Assembly (NCBI GenBank): GCA_015075725.1
Contig: JABTTV010000001.1
Span: 1,426,001-1,490,000, forward strand
Source: Anaerolineales bacterium
GTDB taxonomy: Bacteria > Chloroflexota > Anaerolineae > Anaerolineales > Villigracilaceae
Direction: 5' to 3'
DNA: 64,000 nucleotides
Shown: positions 17,372 to 25,571 of the stretch, piece after piece
Layout of the letters: each line of letters begins with the position of its first letter
Numbering within the stretch: position 1 is the first letter of the stretch
The notes under the pieces: model-generated
The model's input: the letters and a program-made list of their open reading frames with translations, nothing else
The model's database searches: none
Told to the model about the DNA's origin: nothing
Translations under genes and position numbers: made by a program

Positions 17372-19369
17372 TTACGCTCCAACTGGTTCAAGATTCTTCA
17401 TCAACAGCCCGTCGATCTGCGCATTGATCTGCTCATTGCTGAACCCTGTGCCACTGATCGCGCCCGCAGGACAAGCTGCCACGCACGTGCCGCAGCCCTG
17501 ACAAAGCGCGGGATTGATCTCGGAGACGTTATCATCCGCGATGAAGGCGATGGCGTTGAACGGACACAGCCCGTTGCAGATGCGGCAGCCCGAGCACATC
17601 TCTTTATTCACGGTTGCCTTGATCGGCTCGAGCGCGACTTCGCGCTGCAGGATCTTATCCAGCACGCGCGCCGATGCCGCCGCGCCCTGCGCCACGCTGG
17701 ACGGAATATCTTTCGGTCCCTGCGCGCAACCGACGATGTAAATACCTTCGGTCATTGTGGCGACGGGATCGAGTTTGGGGTGTTTCTCCGTGAACCAGCC
17801 GTCGGTGGAGCACGAGATGCCGAACATCTTGCCGACTTCCTTGGCATCGTGACGCGGTTGTAATCCGCTGGAAAGGATGACCATATCCACAGGGATGCGC
17901 CTCTGCTTGCCAGCCAGAGTATCTTCGGTCTGGACGATCAGTTTGCCTCTTTCGTTGGAATAGCGCGCCGCATCCGTGACCTCCGCCACTTTGCCGCGCA
18001 CGAACAGAGTCCCTTCTTCCAGCACCCGTTGATAGAACTCGTCGTACGCCTTATACGCCGTGCGCATGTCAATGTAGAAGTTATAGACTGTCGCGCCCGT
18101 GCGTTCATGGACGAGATGCGCGAACTTCAAGCCCTGCATACAGCAGATGACCGAGCAGTAATTGTTGAAATTCCGGTCGCGCGAGCCGACGCAGTGGATG
18201 ATGCCCACGCTCTTCGGCACGGTCTTGCCGTCGCGCAAAACGATATTGCCGTTGGTCGGTCCCGCCGCGTTGGACAATCGTTCGAACTCCAGGCTGGTGA
18301 ACACGTTTGGCAGACGCCCATAGCCGTAATTGCTAACGCGCCGCGCATCGAACAGGTCATAGCCCGTGGCGAGGATGATGTTGCCCACTTCGATATTCAA
18401 CAACTGATCCTGCTGGTTGAAATCGATCGCGTTGGTCGGGCAGAATTTCTCGCAAGCCTTGCAGGTCCCTTTTTCAAAATAGATGCAGTTTTCCTTGTCC
18501 ATCACGGGATAGTTCGGCACGGCTTGCGCGAACGGCGTGTAGACCGCCTTGCGGTATCCCAACCCCGCTTCGTACACATCGTCGATGACCTTCTTCGGGC
18601 ATTTCTCCTGGCAGATGCCGCAGCCTGTGCACAGTTCCTCGTTGACGAAGCGCGCCTTCTTTTTAATCGTCACGTTGAAATTGCCGACATATCCCGCCAC
18701 GTTCACCACTTCGCTCCACGTCAGCAAAGTGATGTTCGGATGCGTCCCCGCCTCGACCATGCGCGGCGTGAGAATACAAGCCGAACAATCCAGCGTCGGG
18801 AAGGTCTTGTCGAACTGCGCCATGTGTCCGCCGATGGACGGTTCGCGTTCGACCAGATACACATGGAATCCAGCATTCGCGATCTCCAAAGCGGATTGAA
18901 TGCCTGCAATCCCTCCGCCCACCACCAGCGTGTTCGGATTGATCGGGACCTTGATCTCCTCCAGCGGGGCATTCTCGATCACCCTCGACACCGCACCTGA
19001 TACCACCGCCTTTGACTTCGCCGTCGCGACAGCCTTATCCGTATGCACCCATGAAACCTGCTCACGGATCGAAGCAAGTTCCACCAGATACGGGTTCAAG
19101 CCCGCGTTCTGCGCCGCGATGCGGAAGGTTTTCTCGTGCAAATGAGGCGAGCATGCGGCAACCACCACGCGCGTCAAACCAAGTTCCTTGATATCCTTCT
19201 CGATCAACTCCTGCCCCAAACTGGAGCACATGAACTTGTAATCGCGCGCAATGACCACGCCCTGGTGACCAAGTTTCTCCGCCGCCCATTTGGCGACATC
19301 TTCGACGTCCACCACGCCAGCGATGTTCGACCCGCAGTGACAGACATAGACTCCGATTTTCTCTGTCAT
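17372..19369 (-). CDS. hdrA: Heterodisulfide reductase-like subunit A (flavin bifurcation centre)
   Basis: This 665-residue flavoprotein has the full HdrA layout. An N-terminal cluster region holds VCHCGSN and MCSSLGQ. The FAD-binding motif is GGGIAGIQSALE (near residues 151-162). The HdrA Cys motif is DCSACILTPRM. A first ferredoxin pair is CTGCGICQEKC and CKACEKFC, and a C-terminal pair is CSGCRICNGLC and CQGCGTCVAAC. It splits electron pairs from H2 between ferredoxin and the HdrB disulfide site. The start overlaps the hdrB stop by 4 nt. Length matches family norms and no key Cys is missing. Confidence 0.96.
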   Translation of the reverse strand: MTEKIGVYVCHCGSNIAGVVDVEDVAKWAAEKLGHQGVVIARDYKFMCSSLGQELIEKDIKELGLTRVVVAACSPHLHEKTFRIAAQNAGLNPYLVELASIREQVSWVHTDKAVATAKSKAVVSGAVSRVIENAPLEEIKVPINPNTLVVGGGIAGIQSALEIANAGFHVYLVEREPSIGGHMAQFDKTFPTLDCSACILTPRMVEAGTHPNITLLTWSEVVNVAGYVGNFNVTIKKKARFVNEELCTGCGICQEKCPKKVIDDVYEAGLGYRKAVYTPFAQAVPNYPVMDKENCIYFEKGTCKACEKFCPTNAIDFNQQDQLLNIEVGNIILATGYDLFDARRVSNYGYGRLPNVFTSLEFERLSNAAGPTNGNIVLRDGKTVPKSVGIIHCVGSRDRNFNNYCSVICCMQGLKFAHLVHERTGATVYNFYIDMRTAYKAYDEFYQRVLEEGTLFVRGKVAEVTDAARYSNERGKLIVQTEDTLAGKQRRIPVDMVILSSGLQPRHDAKEVGKMFGISCSTDGWFTEKHPKLDPVATMTEGIYIVGCAQGPKDIPSSVAQGAAASARVLDKILQREVALEPIKATVNKEMCSGCRICNGLCPFNAIAFIADDNVSEINPALCQGCGTCVAACPAGAISGTGFSNEQINAQIDGLLMKNLEPVGA

Positions 19370-20379
19370 TTCACCGCCTCCTTCCTGCCCTCATGCTTGG
19401 TCCAGCGACGCGGCATGGGCAGCCCTTCATCCTTCTTCCTCGGCGCGGCGGGTTCCTGCGTGACAGGCACTTCCACGCCGATGCCCGCCAGCACATTCCG
19501 CGAACTGACCAGTTCCACGCCGATCCCCAACTCACCGGGTTCCTTCCCGAACGCCAGCCCCATCAATTGCGTGAAGAACAGGATCGGAATGTGATAATCC
19601 GTGCCGAAGTAATTGTTCATCTCATTTTGGTAGGCATCCACGTTCATCTGGCACATCGGGCAGACCGTGACCATCATCTGTGCGCCACGCTCATCCGCGT
19701 CCGCCACGAGCCGGCGTATGAGTTCAAAAGCAGTTTCGGGGCCGATCTGGGTCATGTGTCCGCCGCAGCATTCCGTCGTGAGCGGATAATCGATCACGTC
19801 CGCGCCGAGCGCGCGCAACAGGTCGTCCAATTCGGTGGGATGCTCATGGTCCGACCAGCGATGCTGGTAATCGGGTCGCGGCAACATGCAGCCCATGTAC
19901 GGCACCACCTTGAGTCCCGTCAACGGATGCACAACAGCCTCCCGTATTTTCTCCAGCCCCACGTCATAGACCAGAATATCGATCAGGTGGCGAACATCCA
20001 GCGTGCCAGCCTCATAGTGCAGTCCGCCCGCCGCAAGCGCCTCATTGACCTTTTCGCCCAGCGACGGTCGCTCGTTCATGTAGTGATCCGCCTTCGCAAG
20101 GTTCAGATAACACGCTGAACACGGCGCAACGACGGTGCGCGTGCCACCTGTCCCGTTTGCGGGATGCATTTGCTTCGTCGCCAGCGCCAGGTTGCGCGCG
20201 ATCAGCGAATACGCGGGAATCAGATTGATGCCGAGATACTCCGTCGCGCCGCAGCAGTTCCAATCATCGATCTCTTCGAAGTGGAGATCCAGCGGCTCAA
20301 GGATCGTATTCATGGACTCCATGTACGCCTTTGCGCTGGATTCCATCGAACAACCCGGATATAAAAGATATTTGTTCAT
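19366..20379 (-). CDS. hdrB: Heterodisulfide reductase-like subunit B (two CCG domains)
   Basis: The start is the ATG at 20379 (MNKYLLYPGCSM), which overlaps the hdrC stop by 4 nt. The longer open frame upstream is only a shadow of hdrC. The 337-residue protein has two complete CCG domains. The first has Cys10, the CC pair in WNCCGATEY and PCSACYLNL. The second has YMGCMLPRP, ECCGGHMTQ and CPMCQMN. These ligate the non-cubane [4Fe-4S] pair that reduces a disulfide. The last 40 residues form a basic, low-complexity tail not needed by the family. The natural disulfide in this bacterium is unknown. Confidence 0.95.
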   Translation of the reverse strand: MNKYLLYPGCSMESSAKAYMESMNTILEPLDLHFEEIDDWNCCGATEYLGINLIPAYSLIARNLALATKQMHPANGTGGTRTVVAPCSACYLNLAKADHYMNERPSLGEKVNEALAAGGLHYEAGTLDVRHLIDILVYDVGLEKIREAVVHPLTGLKVVPYMGCMLPRPDYQHRWSDHEHPTELDDLLRALGADVIDYPLTTECCGGHMTQIGPETAFELIRRLVADADERGAQMMVTVCPMCQMNVDAYQNEMNNYFGTDYHIPILFFTQLMGLAFGKEPGELGIGVELVSSRNVLAGIGVEVPVTQEPAAPRKKDEGLPMPRRWTKHEGRKEAVK

Positions 20380-20972
20380 GAAGTCATCTCCAGTTGCTTG
20401 GCGTGGTCCAATATCTTTTTCAACTGGTCCATCTGTTTGATCTTCTTTGGCATCAGCGCCATGCGCCCCTTCGTGATCATCCCAAGCCCCATCGGCATCA
20501 TGCCTGGCAGTCTGAGCGGGAAGTGTTTCAGGTAATGGCGCGATGCCAGTCCCATTTCGAAACTGCGCCCATACGTCTCGACCATGTCCACGAAGGTCTG
20601 CGAAAAATCGGGCGCGGTGGAGTCTTCGTACAACTTCTCCTTGATTGCCATGCCCTTGAGCGTGTACATTACGTCCGCGATGTGTACCTCCTGCGGGCAG
20701 CGCACCACGCAGTGATAGCACGAGACACAGATCCATTGCGTGTTGCTCCGCAGCACTTCCTCGCGCATCCCCGCCCGCAACATCGCGAACAGCATGCGCG
20801 GCGTGTGGTCCATATCCTTGGCGGCGGGGCAGGAGCCCCCGCACGTTCCGCATTGGATGCACATCTCCAGCCGCGATACACCCGCAGTCTTCATGCTGAC
20901 TTCATGCAATAGGGAAAGGTCCTCCTCGTGGGTTAAACCCGCCCGGACCCGTTCGTCTGTCATATGGGGCAT
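20376..20972 (-). CDS. hdrC: Heterodisulfide reductase-like subunit C ([4Fe-4S] ferredoxin-like)
   Basis: This 198-residue protein has two ferredoxin-type motifs, CIQCGTCGGSCP (near residues 38-49) and CVSCYHCVVRCP (near 82-93), that pass electrons from HdrA to HdrB. The C-terminal helical region is Met- and Lys-rich. GGAGG lies 5 nt before the ATG at 20972. It is the first gene of the hydrogenase operon; the 390-bp upstream gap holds the likely control region. Confidence 0.95.
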   Translation of the reverse strand: MPHMTDERVRAGLTHEEDLSLLHEVSMKTAGVSRLEMCIQCGTCGGSCPAAKDMDHTPRMLFAMLRAGMREEVLRSNTQWICVSCYHCVVRCPQEVHIADVMYTLKGMAIKEKLYEDSTAPDFSQTFVDMVETYGRSFEMGLASRHYLKHFPLRLPGMMPMGLGMITKGRMALMPKKIKQMDQLKKILDHAKQLEMTS

Positions 20973-21320
20973 AGGAGCCTCCGTGCTTCAACCAAAACCC
21001 GACCAGCCGCTGCTCGGCATGACCGAAGTCATCCATTCGCAGTTACGCGTAACCTACCCCCAATATTCATACTAGTGAAAGTTGTCACAATAAATAGTAA
21101 CAAAAATAATCATAAACCCCTGATAATCATCCCGACAAGGAGAATCATTCCGATCCCCTACCTCCCTGATCGAAATAAAATACCCAATGATATTCAATTG
21201 CATGCCGGATCATCCGAACGAATCACATCGCCTCCTATCGCAGTCTTGAACCTTGTCCGATGCCCCAATATGACTTACGCCCCGGGATATTCCCACAAGA
21301 ATGGCGGCAAAGCGCTTAAA
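20973..21320. promoter_or_regulatory. Upstream region of the hdr-mvh-hyp operon with a CRP/FNR-like site
   Basis: The gap holds no convincing gene. On the minus strand a TGTGA-N6-TCACT sequence (21074-21089) fits the CRP consensus half-sites. A perfect 12-bp palindrome GTTACGCGTAAC (21042-21053) lies 20 bp closer to hdrC. The stretch around them is AT-rich, unlike the surrounding DNA. The combination suggests control by a CRP/FNR-family activator and a second regulator, as expected for redox-dependent hydrogenase genes. The promoter boxes themselves are not clear. Confidence 0.45.
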
Positions 21321-21351
21321 CAAAAGAGGACGACCCGATGGCCGTCCTCTT
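21321..21351 (-). terminator. Rho-independent terminator after the DUF4349 gene
   Basis: On the minus strand a 9-bp stem AAGAGGACG/CGTCCTCTT (arms 21343-21351 and 21324-21332) is followed by TTG and TTT, 16 nt after the stop codon at 21367. Confidence 0.85.
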
Positions 21352-21366
21352 GGTGCATACCGCAAA

Positions 21367-22305
21367 TTACTTCTTTTCTTCAACCTGCTGGGGCTCGGCT
21401 TTCTTTTTGTTCCCGCGCATCTTGCGGAAAACCCAGCGCAAACCGAGGAATGCCAGGTATAACGGAATGCCGATGGTCACCAAAACAGGCAGGGTATAGA
21501 GAATGAAGCGGATCATAAAGTCGACGAAGTTCTTCCAGAAGTTGAGCAGGTCCTGGATGGCTTCGAGCGCCACGCCTTTCGGCTCCCATTTGCCGATGGT
21601 CACCGGCTGGATGGTCTCCTCCGCGATCAAACGCACGCTGACGGCGGAAAGCGCCGCGGCTTCCTCGTAGTATTGAATCTGACCTTTGATGATCTCGATC
21701 TGCTCGCGGTAATACATCAATTGGTTGAAGATGTTGACCACTTCATCGGTGTCCTGCGCGTTCTCCATGAGTTCGGTCAATTCTCTTTCAGCGGCTTCAT
21801 AGGTCTTGAGGCGGGACTTCAGATCCACATATTCAGCGGTGACATCCTGCCCGGAACGTGTTTCACTTTGGACCTCGACCGCGCCTTCCTTGATGAGTTC
21901 CAGCGCCTCGTCCAGTTTTTCAGCCGGTACGCGGATGGTGACTGTGCCTTCCGGTACGGGGATGTAAGTGCTTGTATATCCCTGGTAGAGATTCGACGAG
22001 ACGACAAACCCGCCCATCTCCTCCGCCATTTTCTGGATCTCTTCCATGCGTCCTTCCACATCCGAGACGACGATGGCAAGGTCGGCGTTTTGGATGACCA
22101 GACGCTCGACATTCGCCGCTTCCACACCTCCGCCCCCGCTTGAGGGGGCTTGTTCAGCGGCAAATCCCTCTTCCATGGCTGGAAGCGGAGCGACATCATA
22201 GGCAGGTTCTGCGGGCGCTTCCACCGCGGCGGGAGCCCGCGCTCCAACGCATGCAGCCAGAATAAGCGCGGCAATAATCAATATAAACAGCAATAGGCGT
22301 TTCAT
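21367..22305 (-). CDS. DUF4349 lipoprotein with C-terminal TM helix
   Basis: This 312-residue protein has a lipobox signal (ILAACVG, Cys at residue 19), an Ala/Pro-rich linker and then the DUF4349 domain. That domain includes NADLAIVVSDVEGRM near residues 74-88, GGFVVSSN, TVTIRVPAEKLDEAL, and the coiled-coil segment EYVDLKSRLKTYEAAERELTEL. A TM helix near residues 262-288 and a basic tail close it. It should sit at the cell surface on the outer face of the membrane. The function of DUF4349 is not known. GGAGAAG precedes the ATG and a terminator follows. Confidence 0.88.
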   Translation of the reverse strand: MKRLLLFILIIAALILAACVGARAPAAVEAPAEPAYDVAPLPAMEEGFAAEQAPSSGGGGVEAANVERLVIQNADLAIVVSDVEGRMEEIQKMAEEMGGFVVSSNLYQGYTSTYIPVPEGTVTIRVPAEKLDEALELIKEGAVEVQSETRSGQDVTAEYVDLKSRLKTYEAAERELTELMENAQDTDEVVNIFNQLMYYREQIEIIKGQIQYYEEAAALSAVSVRLIAEETIQPVTIGKWEPKGVALEAIQDLLNFWKNFVDFMIRFILYTLPVLVTIGIPLYLAFLGLRWVFRKMRGNKKKAEPQQVEEKK

Positions 22306-22417
22306 TTCTACTTCTCCTTTTCCTTTGGTGATTTCTCTGCCAAAAGGACGGCGAATTTGGGCAAATGGTTCCCTTCACAACTCATTATTGTCCAGAGTCT
22401 GGAGACTTTGGAATCCA

Positions 22418-23149
22418 TCACCAGCCTTCGGCGAGCCGGGCGGCGTGTTTCTCGGGCAAGCCCGCTTCACGGATGCGGTTTTGCACATCGGCGATATCGT
22501 ACATGACCCGTTTGGGAGTCCAGGTGCGCGCCTCGGTGTCGTAGATGGCGTAGGCGGCTCGCGGGTCGCGGTCGCGGGGTTGTCCCACCGAGCCAGGATT
22601 GAGTATCACCTTCGGATGGAGGGGAAGCGCCGCATCCGGCTTGGCATGTTCAGCGGCAACCTGTCCCGTCCTCTCCTTGAGGGTGAAACTGCACTGGATG
22701 TGCGTATGCCCGACGAAACACACATCCGTATCGAAATGATCGAAGTTCAGGCTTGCCGTCGTCGAATTGAGAATGTATTCCCACAAGGGGTCGCGCGGAC
22801 TTCCATGGACGATGGTCGCCTCGCTCCGCACTTTCGGCTTGGATGGCAGCGACCGGATGAAATCCATGTTGCTGGCGGAGAGCACCTGCTCGTGATACAT
22901 CAGCGAACGCTTGGCGTCGCCGTTGAAGGTTTCGAGCGACATTCTGCCGATCACAGCCACATCGTGATTGCCCATCAGGCAGGTGAGGTTTTTTATCTCG
23001 CGCACCTCCTCCACCACCGCGTTCGGGTCGGGACCATACCCGACAAGATCGCCGAGACACCAGGTCTCATCCACCTGGCCGGCATCCTTCAATACCGCCT
23101 CCAGCGCGTTGTAATTCGCGTGAATATCCGACATCACCAAAATTCGCAT
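22418..23149 (-). CDS. Metallophosphoesterase (YfcE/MJ0936-like)
   Basis: This 243-residue protein has the calcineurin-like metal motifs in order: SDIHANYNAL (residues 7-16), GDLVGYGPDP (about 33-42), GNHD (about 60-63), VHGSPRD (about 114) and GHTHIQ (about 146). GSVGQPRDRDPRA is the family C-terminal motif. It hydrolyses a phosphoester, perhaps a phosphodiester or protein phosphate. TGGAG near the end of coaBC serves as its Shine-Dalgarno sequence, and only 1 nt separates the genes, so the two are co-transcribed. The substrate is unknown. Confidence 0.9.
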   Translation of the reverse strand: MRILVMSDIHANYNALEAVLKDAGQVDETWCLGDLVGYGPDPNAVVEEVREIKNLTCLMGNHDVAVIGRMSLETFNGDAKRSLMYHEQVLSASNMDFIRSLPSKPKVRSEATIVHGSPRDPLWEYILNSTTASLNFDHFDTDVCFVGHTHIQCSFTLKERTGQVAAEHAKPDAALPLHPKVILNPGSVGQPRDRDPRAAYAIYDTEARTWTPKRVMYDIADVQNRIREAGLPEKHAARLAEGW

Positions 23150-23150
23150 A

Positions 23151-24356
23151 TTACTCCAAGAGCCTCGCTATGTGCTCGATGATTCTTTCCGCCGCTTCGC
23201 TTTTGCTCATCAACGGCAGTCTTTCCTGCGTCCCATCTGCAAACAACAACGTAAGACGATTCGTCTCGACTGCAAATCCCGCATCCTTCGCCGAGACGTC
23301 GTTTGCAGCGATGAAATCCAATCCCTTGGATTTTAACTTCTCGGATGCGTTCTGCAATAGATCGCGACTCTCCGCCGCAAACCCGACCGTGACCTTGAAA
23401 CGCTTCTGGACCCCGCTCTGGCTTGATACGGTTTTCAAAATGTCGGGCGCGGCCTCGAGTTGGATTTGCGGAATCCCGTCCCGCTTCTTTATCTTATCCT
23501 TCGCCATTTCCTTCGGGCGGAAGTCCGCGGCCGCGGCCGCCATGACAAGCGCATCGCCCGTTTCGATCAGCAACGCATCGAGCATATCCTGCGCACTTTT
23601 GACGGGAACAACGATCGCTCCAACAGGCGGTGTCAAAGCCGTCGGTGCAGTGATGAGAGTTACATCTGCGCCCGAATCGATCGCTGCCTGCGCTAGCGCA
23701 TAACCCTGCCTGCCCGATGAATGATTCGTGATCACCCTTACCGGGTCGATGGATTCTTGTGTCCCGCCGGCGGTAACGACGACTTTTTTGCCCGCGAGTT
23801 TTCCATTTTTACTGAGCGTAAGGCGGATATGACCTAGAATTTCCATCGGCTCGATCATACGCCCCACGCCAGATAAACCCGAAGCGAGGTGCCCCGCGGC
23901 GGGTCCAGCAACCAGCACACCGCGAGTCTGAAGCGTTTTGAGATTCTCCTGCGTGGCCGGGTGGTCGAACATCCCGCCATCCATGGCAGGCGCGATCAAA
24001 ATAGGGCAGGTCGCCGCCAGCGCAGTGACGGTCAACAGGTTATCCGCGATGCCGTGTGCGAGTTTTGCCATCGTATCCGCCGTACAGGGAGCGATGACCA
24101 ACAGATCCGCCATCTTGCCAAGGCTGACATGCATGACGTGCGCTTCATTGCCCCACAGGTCTTTGTCGGTGAAGGCGCGGCGCCCGGTGACGGATTGGAA
24201 TGTGAGCGGCGTGACGAATTTTTCCCCCGCGCCTGTCAGGATTACATCCACGTTCGTCCCAGCCTGGGTCAATTTGGAAGCCAGGTCTGCCGCTTTGAAT
24301 GCCGCGATGGAGCCGGTCACGCCGAGGAGAACATGCTTGCCTTTCAGGATGGACAT
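23151..24356 (-). CDS. coaBC: Bifunctional phosphopantothenoylcysteine decarboxylase / phosphopantothenate-cysteine ligase
   Basis: I place the start at the ATG at 24356 (MSILKGKHVLLGVTGSIAA), since family members begin just before this flavin-binding strand; the longer frame adds 125 unrelated residues. The 401-residue protein has the CoaC half (catalytic His in EAHVMHVSL, IAPCTADTMAKLAHGIADNLL, substrate motif PAMDGGMF) and the CoaB half (TAGGTQESIDPVRVITNHSSGRQG, AAAADFRP). It performs two steps of coenzyme A synthesis. A TATAAT ends 7 nt before the ATG with no Shine-Dalgarno sequence, suggesting leaderless translation. Confidence 0.95.
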   Translation of the reverse strand: MSILKGKHVLLGVTGSIAAFKAADLASKLTQAGTNVDVILTGAGEKFVTPLTFQSVTGRRAFTDKDLWGNEAHVMHVSLGKMADLLVIAPCTADTMAKLAHGIADNLLTVTALAATCPILIAPAMDGGMFDHPATQENLKTLQTRGVLVAGPAAGHLASGLSGVGRMIEPMEILGHIRLTLSKNGKLAGKKVVVTAGGTQESIDPVRVITNHSSGRQGYALAQAAIDSGADVTLITAPTALTPPVGAIVVPVKSAQDMLDALLIETGDALVMAAAAADFRPKEMAKDKIKKRDGIPQIQLEAAPDILKTVSSQSGVQKRFKVTVGFAAESRDLLQNASEKLKSKGLDFIAANDVSAKDAGFAVETNRLTLLFADGTQERLPLMSKSEAAERIIEHIARLLE

Positions 24357-24363
24357 ACGGGAG

Positions 24364-24369
24364 ATTATA
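24364..24369 (-). promoter_or_regulatory. -10 box directly before coaBC (leaderless candidate)
   Basis: TATAAT on the minus strand ends 7 nt before the coaBC ATG. Transcription would then start at or within a base or two of the start codon. No good -35 box is seen. Confidence 0.5.
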
Positions 24370-24483
24370 CTTCCAACAGAAAGTATAACAGCGGGAGGAC
24401 CCGAAGGGCTCCCATCCATCCCGGATACGGATGATAGTTCCATGACAATATTTCGCGAACCAGGCTGGGGTACCGAACTGAGA

Positions 24484-24489
24484 TATAAT
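24484..24489 (+). promoter_or_regulatory. -10 box before the 24538 secreted-protein gene
   Basis: TATAAT lies 48 nt before the ATG at 24538, with a normal AAGGAG Shine-Dalgarno sequence between them (24525-24530). The -35 region is not canonical. The promoter is divergent from that of coaBC. Confidence 0.5.
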
Positions 24490-24537
24490 AAATCAACATT
24501 TATTGTCCGTTCTACATAATTAATAAGGAGTATATTC

Positions 24538-25143
24538 ATGAAGAAATTAGCAGCGACTTTCATAATTCTTATTACCCTGCTTTCCCTCACGACCGGTTCA
24601 GCCCTTGCCGCTAATGGAATTCTCACTCTGCGCAGTGTCGGAAACAACCCCGGCGGCGGCGTGCTCTTCGTCTTCGAATACACGGGTAACTTCACCGAAG
24701 GCGATTTCAAGAACGGATCTGTGCTGTTCAATGGGCAGTATTACCCCCTCGATTGCAACATCGTGGAAGGGGAAGGCGTGGTGCAATGCACGGCTTCGCG
24801 GGCGCTTGCCGGGCAATTTGTCCAGGTCTTCCTTGCCGGTTTTGTCTTCTGGGATAGAGTCCCTGAAGGCGGCGGGCCGCGCGGGTTTGGCGGGTACTGC
24901 TATAACGTTTACGATTATCCGATCGAGGGCCAACCCGATGCATGGATTTTCCAGGGACAGCATTGCCAGGAAGGACCTGCTTCTCAAGGTGATATGATTA
25001 ATTTCTATTCGCCCTATTGGGAAGACTATTATGATTACTTCTTCGAGGTAAATGGTCTTCCCTGGACCCAGGATCCCAGTACTAACCCTGGAGAAGGTTA
25101 CTATTACGAAGAAAGCGGGAACGGAGAAGGTTTTGATGAATAA
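24538..25143 (+). CDS. Secreted hypothetical protein, aromatic/acidic C-terminus
   Basis: This 201-residue protein has a Sec signal peptide with a cut expected at SALA-A near residue 24. The mature part has four Cys residues that could form two disulfides (CNIVEGEGVVQC, YCYNV and QHCQEG) in a Gly- and aromatic-rich sequence. The last 50 residues are dense in Tyr, Trp, Asp and Glu. I do not recognise a family. It has its own promoter, ribosome-binding site and terminator, so it is a monocistronic gene. A beta-rich cell-surface or extracellular role is a guess. Confidence 0.8.
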   Translation: MKKLAATFIILITLLSLTTGSALAANGILTLRSVGNNPGGGVLFVFEYTGNFTEGDFKNGSVLFNGQYYPLDCNIVEGEGVVQCTASRALAGQFVQVFLAGFVFWDRVPEGGGPRGFGGYCYNVYDYPIEGQPDAWIFQGQHCQEGPASQGDMINFYSPYWEDYYDYFFEVNGLPWTQDPSTNPGEGYYYEESGNGEGFDE

Positions 25144-25192
25144 ATCGAGAAAAAGTTAGAATCCGTCCAGTGCAACAGAGCGATATATCAAC

Positions 25193-25226
25193 AAGCCGCC
25201 CTTTCGAAAGAAGGGCGGCTTTATTT
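25193..25226 (+). terminator. Rho-independent terminator after the secreted-protein gene
   Basis: AAGCCGCCCTTT and AGAAGGGCGGCTT form a GC-rich stem of about 11 bp with a short loop (CGAA), followed by TTATTT. Confidence 0.9.
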
Positions 25227-25273
25227 AACCTTTCCAATAGTATGTGAAATTGGTTGGGGATTAAGCCCGGCAG

Positions 25274-25279
25274 TATAAT
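25274..25279 (+). promoter_or_regulatory. -10 box 7 nt before a GTG start
   Basis: TATAAT followed by 7 nt and GTG repeats the spacing seen at coaBC. This supports leaderless initiation at 25287. Confidence 0.45.
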
Positions 25280-25286
25280 CTCAACC

Positions 25287-25571
25287 GTGACCGACACGCA
25301 AAAACGCGATCCAAGGCTGGATATATTGAAAGGCATCGGCTGTGCCCTGATGATAATAACCCATTCCAAGCTCAAGATGTTGAATTACGAAGAGATCATT
25401 TTTTGGGCAATCTCGCCCTGGATGTGGGTCGTCCTGCTTCTATTGATTTTTGCAGCATCATTCGCGATTCCCAAACCATCTTATGTAAGTTATTTCGAAC
25501 TTCTACCCGGCGTTGCTTTCGCAGTCTACTATCCATTATTGGGTAGAATACTCAAAGAGAGAAACCCATGA
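25287..25571 (+). CDS. Small membrane protein, acyltransferase-3-like N-terminus
   Basis: I prefer the GTG at 25287 to the TTG at 25254. A TATAAT (25274-25279) ends 7 nt before the GTG, which would make the mRNA leaderless, and the TTG would lie upstream of that promoter. The resulting 94 residues have two or three TM helices. The start KRDPRLDILKGIGCALMIITHS resembles the first helix of acyltransferase family 3 proteins (RxDxLKG...H), but the protein ends far too early for that family. It may be a remnant or a small protein of its own. Its stop overlaps the next gene by 4 nt. Confidence 0.6.
   Translation: MTDTQKRDPRLDILKGIGCALMIITHSKLKMLNYEEIIFWAISPWMWVVLLLLIFAASFAIPKPSYVSYFELLPGVAFAVYYPLLGRILKERNP

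Noticed and set aside
20380..20862. N-terminal extension of the hdrB frame
   Set aside because: This part overlaps hdrC in another frame and is Arg/Ala/Gly-rich nonsense; HdrB begins at MNKYLLYPGC with a 4-nt overlap.
24357..24731. N-terminal extension of the coaBC frame
   Set aside because: CoaBC family members start at the flavin-binding strand; the extra 125 codons cover the divergent promoter region and the promoter of the secreted-protein gene.
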